Part shown: positions 57,754 through 64,000 of the stretch, one piece after another
How the letters are laid out: each line of letters starts with the position of its first letter
Numbering within the stretch: the stretch's first letter is position 1
Origin: an uncultured Verrucomicrobiota bacterium
Lineage (GTDB): Bacteria > Verrucomicrobiota > Kiritimatiellia > Kiritimatiellales > Tichowtungiaceae
Assembly: GCA_903826865.1 (NCBI GenBank)
Contig: CAIKGD010000040.1
Span: 46,607 to 110,606, forward strand
Direction of reading: 5' to 3'
DNA: 64,000 bases
Notes under the pieces: model-generated
Told to the model about the DNA's origin: nothing
The model's database searches: none
What the model saw: the letters and a program-made list of their open reading frames with translations, nothing else
Made by a program: the position numbers and the translations under genes

Positions 57754-59058
57754 ATGCAAAATTTTATTCTGGATACCAACGTCCTGCTCCATGATCCCAC
57801 CGCTATTCGCCACTTCAAAGCGTGCAATGTGATAATTCCTTTGAAGGTGCTGGAGGAAATTGATCAGTTTAAACGAGAGCTAAGCGAGCGCGGGCGCAAT
57901 GCCCGTACGGTTTCGCGGGCGCTGGATGAGTTGCGCAAGCAGGGCCGGCTGTCGGACGGGGTGATGCTGGAGCACGGCGGCACGATTAAGGTTACTTTTG
58001 CCGACAAGGAAAATCCTTTTTCGGTCGGGCTGTCGGCGGACGATCTGATTTTGAAGATGGCCATGGATGTGCGGAAAGCGCAGCCGGATGAGCGTTGCAC
58101 CGTGGTGAGCAAGGATATTAATCTGCGGCTGAAGGCCGACGCGCTGGGGCTGGAGGCCGAAGATTACGAGAATGGCAAGAACCGGGAGGCCGACGAAATT
58201 TATACCGGCCAGACGGTGCTGGAGGCCGATCCGGAGGCGATCAGTTTTTTTGCCCGCGAAGGCCATGCTGTGCTTCCCGGTGTGGAGACGCTTTTTGCCA
58301 ATCAGTATGTCACATTGCGTAATTTTAGAGACCCCAGACAGACGATGCTGGCGCGCTATGATGCGGAAACGCACCGGCTGATGAAGCTGCTCACGATGGG
58401 CGAGGGCGCGCCGGTTGTGCCGCGCAATCGCGAACAGCGTTTTGCAATGGATGCACTGCTGAACGACCGGATCAAACTGGTGACGCTGTCGGGTAAGGCA
58501 GGTACCGGCAAGACCCTGCTGGCGATTGCCGCCGGCTACCATCAGGTGATGGATATCAAATATTATAAACGTCTGCTGGTTTCACGGCCGATTTTTCCGA
58601 TGGGCCGTGATCTGGGCTATCTGCCCGGTACGATCGAAGAAAAACTCGATCCCTGGATGCAGCCGATTCACGATGCGCTGGAGCTGATTGTTCACAGCCG
58701 CTCCGGCGCGGCACCGAACAAACGGGGCGGCGACCTGTTGGCCTCTAATCCGCTTATTGATGTGGAACCGCTCACTTATATCCGGGGACGGAGCATTCCG
58801 AACCAGTTTATGATTGTGGATGAGGCGCAGAATCTGACACCTCTTGAGGTGAAGACGGTGATCACCCGGGTGGGACATGACACCAAGATTGTGCTGACCG
58901 GTGACCTTTATCAGATTGACAATCCCTATGTGGACAGTCTATCGAACGGCCTGAGTGCGGTAGTGGATAAATTCCGCGACGAGCCTTTGGCGGCCCACAT
59001 GCTGCTGACGGAAGGTGTGCGCTCAGAGATCGCCGAAAAGGCGGCTAATCTGTTGTAG
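57754..59058 (+). CDS. phoH2: PhoH2-type protein (PIN nuclease plus PhoH ATPase)
   Basis: The 434-residue protein has an N-terminal PIN domain (about 1-140: NFILDTNVLLHDPTAIRHF, EIDQFKREL, VSKDINLRLKADALG, with acidic metal ligands) and a C-terminal PhoH ATPase (SGKAGTGKTLLAIAAG Walker A; FMIVDEAQNLTPLEVKTVITRVG Walker B; LTGDLYQID). PhoH2 proteins unwind and cleave RNA and are related to VapBC toxins. The expected small PhoAT antitoxin gene upstream is not seen. Confidence 0.95.
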   Translation: MQNFILDTNVLLHDPTAIRHFKACNVIIPLKVLEEIDQFKRELSERGRNARTVSRALDELRKQGRLSDGVMLEHGGTIKVTFADKENPFSVGLSADDLILKMAMDVRKAQPDERCTVVSKDINLRLKADALGLEAEDYENGKNREADEIYTGQTVLEADPEAISFFAREGHAVLPGVETLFANQYVTLRNFRDPRQTMLARYDAETHRLMKLLTMGEGAPVVPRNREQRFAMDALLNDRIKLVTLSGKAGTGKTLLAIAAGYHQVMDIKYYKRLLVSRPIFPMGRDLGYLPGTIEEKLDPWMQPIHDALELIVHSRSGAAPNKRGGDLLASNPLIDVEPLTYIRGRSIPNQFMIVDEAQNLTPLEVKTVITRVGHDTKIVLTGDLYQIDNPYVDSLSNGLSAVVDKFRDEPLAAHMLLTEGVRSEIAEKAANLL

Positions 59059-59156
59059 CCGGGATGCGTAAAGCAGATGTTGTGATTCAGTATTTACAAT
59101 GCAACCGTGAATTTACTAACGTTTTCAGCCCTTAAAGGCAAAGAGGAGATGCAGAT

Positions 59157-59576
59157 ATGCTGTTCCAGCCGAATATGAAAAAAATTCTCGCCGGGCGGGG
59201 GTATCATCATTGCAAAAGTGATGATGAATTAACGCGGCACGGAGAGCATGCCCGCAATATTCAATATGCGTTCTCCAAAGAGTTCATTGGCGCTCATGAA
59301 AAGGTCGTGGATATAATTTTTCTCGCGGTGGACGTGGTCAGTGAAAAGCTGGTGATCGGTTTTTTCCGTGAGAATATTTCGATTGAAAACGGCGTTTTGG
59401 AAAACTCGGATGTGAGTATTCCTCTGGCCAAGTTTTCTCTCGAGGAATTTGAAAGACAACTGGATAAGCTGATTCCGAAAAGGAGTCCGCGTTGCGACGC
59501 AATTGTCGGCGGCAAACGGTTTTTTTTACCCAATCCCTGGGGAAATATAAAACAGGAGAAAGACAGTGAATTTTGA
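59157..59576 (+). CDS. Conserved-looking protein, not recognised
   Basis: The 139-residue protein (MLFQPNMKKILAGRGYHHCK...) is soluble, with alternating beta and helix patterns (VVDIIFLAVDVVSEKLVIGFF) and a C-terminal FFLPNPWG. No motif that I recognise is present. AGAGGAG lies nine bases before the ATG. Its end overlaps dapL by 11 bases, so they are likely co-expressed. Confidence 0.6.
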   Translation: MLFQPNMKKILAGRGYHHCKSDDELTRHGEHARNIQYAFSKEFIGAHEKVVDIIFLAVDVVSEKLVIGFFRENISIENGVLENSDVSIPLAKFSLEEFERQLDKLIPKRSPRCDAIVGGKRFFLPNPWGNIKQEKDSEF

Positions 59577-60786
59577 AAAACTTTTTGCCGAACGAATCGG
59601 CGGTGAACAGTACGGCAAATCGACCGAAATCTATAAATTTGAGAAAATAAAACGGGCTAAAGCCAAAGCGCGCAAACAGCACCCCGGCCTCGAAATTCTC
59701 GATTTCGGTGTTGGCGAACCTGATGGCATGGCTCCGGCTCCCATCCGTGAAGCACTGAAAGTGGAAGTAGACAGGCCGTCCAACCGCGGCTATTCCGACA
59801 ACGGCATCCCCGAGTTCAAGCAGGCCGCCGCCGACTACATGAAAAAGTTTTTCGGTGTCACTCTTGATCCGGTCACTGAGGTCAACCACAGCATCGGCAC
59901 CAAACCGGCGCTCGCCATGCTGCCGCTGGCCTTTGTGAACCCCGGCGATGTGATTTTTCAGACTGTTCCAGGTTATCCGGTGATGGCCACGCACACCAAG
60001 TATCTTGGCGGCGAAGTGGTCAATATCCCGTTGCTGGAAGATAACAGATTTCTTCCGGATATTGTGAGAATCGATCCGGCTTTGGCGGCCCGCTGCAAAC
60101 TTTTCTACATCAATTATCCCAACAACCCGACCGGCGCGGTGGCAACGGACAAATTCTATGATGAACTTATTGCTTTTGCAAAAAAGTACAACATTCTGAT
60201 TGTGCAGGATGCACCGTACGCCACGCTGGTTTACGACAGCCCTCGCAAATCAATTCTTCAGCGCCCCGGTGCCAAGGAGTGCGCCATTGAATTGCATTCG
60301 ATGAGCAAGGCCTACAACATGACGGGCTGGCGCCTTGCCTTCTTCTGCGGTGCGCCATGGGCGGTGGATGCGCTGGCGATGATTAAGGACAACTGTGACA
60401 GCGGTCAGTTTAAAGCCATCCAGCACGCGGCCTGTGCCGGCATTGCCGATCAGCGCGTTGCCGAAGGTATCTGCAAACATTACGAACAGCGGTTGCGCCG
60501 CATGGTTGAAGTGCTCAAAGGTGTTGGTTTTAATGCCAAAATGCCCGGCGGCACATTCTACCTTTATGTTAAAGCGCCAAAGGGCGCAGGCGGTGTGACG
60601 TTTACCAATGCGGAAGAAGTTTCTCTCTATCTGATCGAAAACTTCGGTATTTCCACTGTGCCGTGGGACAATACCGGGCCGTTTATCCGTTTCGGCGCAG
60701 TGTTTGAATCCGCTGGCGAAGCCGACGACGAGCGCGTCCTGAGTGAGCTTGCTGCGCGCCTAAAAAAAGCCGACCTGAAATTTTAA
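59566..60786 (+). CDS. dapL: LL-diaminopimelate aminotransferase
   Basis: GTG 59566, preceded by AGGAG, gives 406 residues. It has the DapL features: FEKIKRAKAKARKQHPGLEILDFGVGEPDG, NRGYSDNGIPEFKQAAADYM, NYPNNPTGAVA, and SMSKAYNMTGWRLAF with the PLP Lys. DapL converts tetrahydrodipicolinate directly to LL-DAP, the short lysine and cell-wall pathway found in plants and PVC bacteria. This supports the taxonomic inference. Confidence 0.95.
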   Translation: MNFEKLFAERIGGEQYGKSTEIYKFEKIKRAKAKARKQHPGLEILDFGVGEPDGMAPAPIREALKVEVDRPSNRGYSDNGIPEFKQAAADYMKKFFGVTLDPVTEVNHSIGTKPALAMLPLAFVNPGDVIFQTVPGYPVMATHTKYLGGEVVNIPLLEDNRFLPDIVRIDPALAARCKLFYINYPNNPTGAVATDKFYDELIAFAKKYNILIVQDAPYATLVYDSPRKSILQRPGAKECAIELHSMSKAYNMTGWRLAFFCGAPWAVDALAMIKDNCDSGQFKAIQHAACAGIADQRVAEGICKHYEQRLRRMVEVLKGVGFNAKMPGGTFYLYVKAPKGAGGVTFTNAEEVSLYLIENFGISTVPWDNTGPFIRFGAVFESAGEADDERVLSELAARLKKADLKF

Positions 60787-61343
60787 TCTTCGGCTGAATC
60801 GGAGGAAACGGCGATCCGGTCAAACACCCTGCGGGAATGTTCCGGCAGAGTTCCTTCGTTGTAAAAAGCGCGAATGCAATCCAGTGCTTCGTTAGCAGTT
60901 TGCATCTGTTTTTCCAAGCGCTGGAAAGCCAGATGATCCAGTTGTTCTTTCTGCATAATTTCGACCAGATGAGCGTTACCAAGCGCATTTGCACCGGCGT
61001 ATGCCGGAAGCCGTCCGAGCACAAGTAATACATTGCGATGCAGGGCGTCCGGCTGAGCCGCTTGCAGTTCGTCGCAGAAAAACTCATAACAGACGGGTGG
61101 CCGGCCGATCTCGAGCGCACAGCCCGTTTCCCTCAAAAACCCGTAGCGGTCGCTATCCAGTTCATCTCTGCCGTGCACGGCACACAAAAACGGACTCTCC
61201 AGCGCCTCCTCGCACAGATCAGCGCGGCAGCAGCAGGCGGTGCAGAGTCCGCAGACTTCGCGGCATTGCGCGCTGACCAGTTCCTGCACCGCACGTTCCA
61301 GTTCCGAGTATTGGATTATCAGTTTTTTAAGTTGGGCGTTCAT
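60783..61343 (-). CDS. Cysteine-cluster protein (YkgJ-like), function unknown
   Basis: The 186-residue protein has a Cys cluster near the N-terminus, CREVCGLCTACCCRADLC, then CAVHG, GCALEIGRPPVCYEFFCDEL. The pattern resembles the YkgJ/CxxCxxxCC family, which binds zinc or iron-sulfur clusters. It overlaps the dapL 3' end by four bases. Residues in HLAFQRLEKQM are encoded by a TTTTTCC-AAGCGCT-GGAAAGC palindrome. Confidence 0.65.
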   Translation of the reverse strand: MNAQLKKLIIQYSELERAVQELVSAQCREVCGLCTACCCRADLCEEALESPFLCAVHGRDELDSDRYGFLRETGCALEIGRPPVCYEFFCDELQAAQPDALHRNVLLVLGRLPAYAGANALGNAHLVEIMQKEQLDHLAFQRLEKQMQTANEALDCIRAFYNEGTLPEHSRRVFDRIAVSSDSAED

Positions 61344-61539
61344 CCTGCTTGGACGGAAGCTATCGTTTTACAAACTAACGGACAACACTGGAATATCAAT
61401 GGCGGGTTAGTGTCTGCAGAGTGTTTTTCAATAAAGAGTAAAAAAATAAATTCAAATTTTTTCTCTGGTTGTCGCTTGACAAGCATGTTCAGGAACATGC
61501 AAAAAACACACAATCGGAACGGAAACGAAAGGAAATACT

Positions 61540-63843
61540 ATGAATTCTGTGAAAACGTCCCTACCTAAGATATCACCCTTACCATCCATCCAGCTTGAAA
61601 AAGCCGTGTTCAGAGGATGGCGGCGAACCCGGATGTTCATCTCCGCGCTTGTCATTGCACTGGCGGCGGCGGTGTTGCCGAGCAAGGCTGGCGATGTCGT
61701 AGGACATGTATTTTGCGGTTATCAGGGCTGGTTCAACACCCTGTCGGACGGCACTACAATCGGTTGGCGTCATTGGGCCATCGGCACGCCGGCTCCGGGA
61801 AACGTGACGGTTGAAATGTGGCCGGATGTCAGGGGACACTATGCACCCCTATACACCTCCGGTCTTGCACCCTTGGGTGACGGCTCCCCGGCTAAACTTT
61901 TCAGCAGCCGTCATCAGACGACAGTTGATACTCACTTTTACTGGATGCAAATCAACGAGATTGACGGAGCGGCGTTGCAACGCTTCGGTGTGGAGCTTTA
62001 CAATACGACCACCCTCAGCAACCTCAATGCGGTGCTGACAAATGTTGTAACCTCGGCGCAAACGTACGGCCGTAAATTTTATATTACCTATGACGTGAGC
62101 GGTATGGGGTCATATGCGGACTGGGTTACAAAAATTCAGAATGACTGGCTGAGCAGCACGGTCACGCTGGCGGTCGCATCCGGCGTATATGCCAAAGAAG
62201 GAACAAAGCCGGTGGTCGAACTTTGGGGTATCGGCCTGAACGGGAATAACACGCCCACCTCAAGCGTCGAATGTCTGACCCTGATCAACTGGTTCAAGAG
62301 TCAGAACTGTTATGTGGTAGGCGGACTGCCCACCTACTGGCGCACCTCCACCGGCGACAGCCGGACCGGCTTCACCGCTGTCTATGATGCCTGTAATATG
62401 ATTTCGCCCTGGGCCACGGGACGGTTTTCCACTGACGCCGGAGCCGACAGCTACATGAGCGGTACAATGGTTCCTGATTTTTCTTACTGCAACGCACGCG
62501 GAATTGCTTATCAGCCGTGCTTTTTCCCGGGATTCTCCTGGTCGAATTGGAACGGTGGACCCCGCAATGAGATTGCACGCAGGCAGGGAAAATTCATGTG
62601 GCGGCAGGTTTACAATATTCGCAGATCGGGCATCAACACGGCCTATCTGGCTATGTTCGACGAATATGATGAGGCTTCAGCAATCACAAAAGCGGCGAGC
62701 GACTCATCCATGATTCCGACCAACCAGTACTTTTTGACCCTCAGTGCAGACGGTCAGTTTGTATCGCCGGATTTTTACCTGCGTCTGGCCAGATCAGCTA
62801 CACGGGTCATCAAAGGAATCGATGCCAACACCGCTATCGTGCCGATTGCTCTGAGCGCAAGTCCGGACTGGTTCCGGACGGGCTTGGAATATGATACGGC
62901 GGCCGCCACGCCCTACACCTATGATCCCTATACTTCCTGGACCAACACGGTGGACTGGAAAGTCAATGTCGGTCCGCACGTTGCCGGTGATGTAATCCCG
63001 ATGTGTCTCAAAGTGCTGGATCAGTACGCCCATCGGGGAAGGGGCTCGATTCTTTGCAAAGGAAATGATGAGTCTGCTGCGACATCCTACTGCTACTTCA
63101 AGGTGTTTGATGTAAATATCCCCGTTAACAGCAATACGAAGCTGAGTTACTGGACTTATCCTCAAGGAGATCTCGGCCGGTTTGTCGCAGTTGATTTCGT
63201 TATGACCGACGGCACCTCCCTGCGGGACAGCGGCGCGGTAGACCAGAACGGTGTAAGTGTTCACCCTGCTCAGGGGAGAGGGACGTCGGGAGTCTGGAGT
63301 CAGACGGTCTGCAATGTCGGTCAATGGCTCAATGGAAAGACGATTGACCGTATTCAAATCGCCTATGATCATGGCGCGGATACCGGCCAGTTTGTTGCCT
63401 GGCTGGATGACATCGAGATCACCGATGCCTTCCCGTCCGGGAATTACAAGATCGTCAATTTGGAATCCGGCAAGGCTCTTTACGCCGCCAGTACCGCAAA
63501 TAATGCCGGGCTTGGCGTATGGTCCTATCCCGGAGGAACAAACCAGCAATGGCGTATTGAAAACTTTGAGGCGGGCAGGAGTCTGCTTTACTGTACATCT
63601 GCCGCAGACAAGGTTGCTTATATGAACTCAACAAATAATAATGCACTTGCTAGGATTTATACTTATGCACCCGGCGTGTCGTCCCGGTGGTGGGATATGG
63701 TGCCTTATGGATGTCGCTACAGATTGAAGAACGTGTGGACTGGAATGTTCCTGAAGGAATACGCCACCACGAATGGCGCTCTTGTCAAACAGACATCTTC
63801 AGCGGTTGCCAACAGTCAACTTTGGAGCATTCAGACACCTTAA
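61540..63843 (+). CDS. Secreted GH99-like glycoside hydrolase with C-terminal ricin domain
   Basis: The 767-residue protein starts after a GGAA site. A signal peptide at about 32-50 (MFISALVIALAAAVLPSKAG) follows a 31-residue N-terminal stretch. The catalytic part (about 55-440) contains GYQGWFN, WSNWNGG and the LAMFDEYDEASAI segment, features of GH99/GH71-like proteins common in PVC bacteria. A central beta domain leads to a ricin-type lectin (about 630-767: YKIVNLESGKALY, NQQWRIE, SQLWSIQ). It probably acts on external polysaccharide, likely mannan or xylan-type; the substrate is inferred. Confidence 0.75.
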   Translation: MNSVKTSLPKISPLPSIQLEKAVFRGWRRTRMFISALVIALAAAVLPSKAGDVVGHVFCGYQGWFNTLSDGTTIGWRHWAIGTPAPGNVTVEMWPDVRGHYAPLYTSGLAPLGDGSPAKLFSSRHQTTVDTHFYWMQINEIDGAALQRFGVELYNTTTLSNLNAVLTNVVTSAQTYGRKFYITYDVSGMGSYADWVTKIQNDWLSSTVTLAVASGVYAKEGTKPVVELWGIGLNGNNTPTSSVECLTLINWFKSQNCYVVGGLPTYWRTSTGDSRTGFTAVYDACNMISPWATGRFSTDAGADSYMSGTMVPDFSYCNARGIAYQPCFFPGFSWSNWNGGPRNEIARRQGKFMWRQVYNIRRSGINTAYLAMFDEYDEASAITKAASDSSMIPTNQYFLTLSADGQFVSPDFYLRLARSATRVIKGIDANTAIVPIALSASPDWFRTGLEYDTAAATPYTYDPYTSWTNTVDWKVNVGPHVAGDVIPMCLKVLDQYAHRGRGSILCKGNDESAATSYCYFKVFDVNIPVNSNTKLSYWTYPQGDLGRFVAVDFVMTDGTSLRDSGAVDQNGVSVHPAQGRGTSGVWSQTVCNVGQWLNGKTIDRIQIAYDHGADTGQFVAWLDDIEITDAFPSGNYKIVNLESGKALYAASTANNAGLGVWSYPGGTNQQWRIENFEAGRSLLYCTSAADKVAYMNSTNNNALARIYTYAPGVSSRWWDMVPYGCRYRLKNVWTGMFLKEYATTNGALVKQTSSAVANSQLWSIQTP

Positions 63844-63864
63844 AGTGCCGAAGGCAAGATTCAT

Positions 63865-63899
63865 AAGGGAACGGGGCGCAGGTTGCGCCCCGTTCCCTT
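63865..63899. terminator. Rho-independent terminator between convergent genes
   Basis: AAGGGAACGGGGCGCA (63865-63880) pairs with TGCGCCCCGTTCCCTT (63884-63899) around GGT. It can serve both the GH99-like gene and the partial gene on the other strand. Confidence 0.85.
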
Positions 63900-64000
63900 T
63901 ATGTGCGGGATGGCGGTTTTATATCCTTGAGCAGCATCTGAATTTCCTTGAGCCGGGCAACTGTTGTGCGGGCTTTGAGGCGGGGATAGCGGCTGCCGGG
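63899..64000 (-). CDS. C-terminus of a gene entering from the right, not recognised
   Basis: Thirty-three codons are open on the minus strand and end in TAA, reading GSRYPRLKARTTVARLKEIQ and MLLKDIKPPSRT. The segment is basic and helical. Too little is visible to assign a family. The shared terminator supports a real gene end here. Confidence 0.45.
   Translation of the reverse strand, partial: PGSRYPRLKARTTVARLKEIQMLLKDIKPPSRT

Noticed and set aside
57754..59058. phoH2 as part of a toxin-antitoxin pair
   Set aside because: No small antitoxin gene is found in the 200 bases upstream; only tRNA-Leu and a promoter are there.

Overview
The window is a contiguous piece of a Gram-negative bacterial chromosome. 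LptD, LL-diaminopimelate aminotransferase (DapL), FAD-dependent thymidylate synthase (ThyX), a GH172 (DUF2961) lipoprotein and a GH99-like/ricin secreted enzyme together point to the PVC superphylum, most likely a Kiritimatiellota relative. That placement is inference; no rRNA is present. Gene starts below were reset from the longest open frames wherever a ribosome binding site, signal peptide or family N-terminus required it.

Layout. (1) 1-622: the start of a tyrosine recombinase reading out of the window beside the 3' end of tRNA-Val, which looks like the edge of an integrated island. (2) 641-2369: the rplU-rpmA-obg operon. (3) 2501-32726: about 30 kb of surface polysaccharide genes. These are a flippase, three large membrane glycosyltransferase-like proteins, GT2 and GT4 glycosyltransferases, SAM methyltransferases, two radical-SAM proteins, and sugar-nucleotide genes. 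The latter comprise a heptose kinase and guanylyltransferase pair, a GDP-fucose-synthase-like reductase, galE, a DegT aminotransferase, a ColD-like dehydratase with an active-site His, and a split transketolase. Genes run in several divergent operons with ATGA overlaps. (4) 32853-40602: housekeeping genes (recO, a vertebrate-type N-acetylglutamate synthase, HAD phosphatase, ABC-F, htpG, ridA) broken by a repeat-rich intergenic stretch. (5) 40675-41957: a small metal-response operon of CsoR, a YHS-like Cys protein, a Cys-rich protein and a secreted 53-residue metallothionein-like peptide. (6) 42039-49394: ettA, a giant lipoprotein joining a BamD-like domain to LptD, and a TPM/nucleotidyltransferase/LemA cluster. 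(7) 49446-52336: infA-rpmJ-rpsM-rpsK-rpoA-rplQ, without rpsD. (8) 52383-64000: pta-ackA-orn, thyX, an aldolase-like enzyme preceded by an integrase remnant, tRNA-Leu, phoH2, dapL, and a secreted GH99-like protein.

Structure beyond genes. Four coding regions or upstream regions carry stretches with a strict 7-base period; three of these lie in frame inside genes. A 17-bp palindrome of the type TTTCC-N7-GGAAA recurs both between genes and inside genes. Several genes without a Shine-Dalgarno sequence have a -35/-10 pair whose -10 box ends only 5 to 15 bases before the start codon, which suggests leaderless or near-leaderless mRNAs. GC-rich hairpin repeats cluster at 34807-36189.

All family assignments are from reading the translated sequences; no database search was run.
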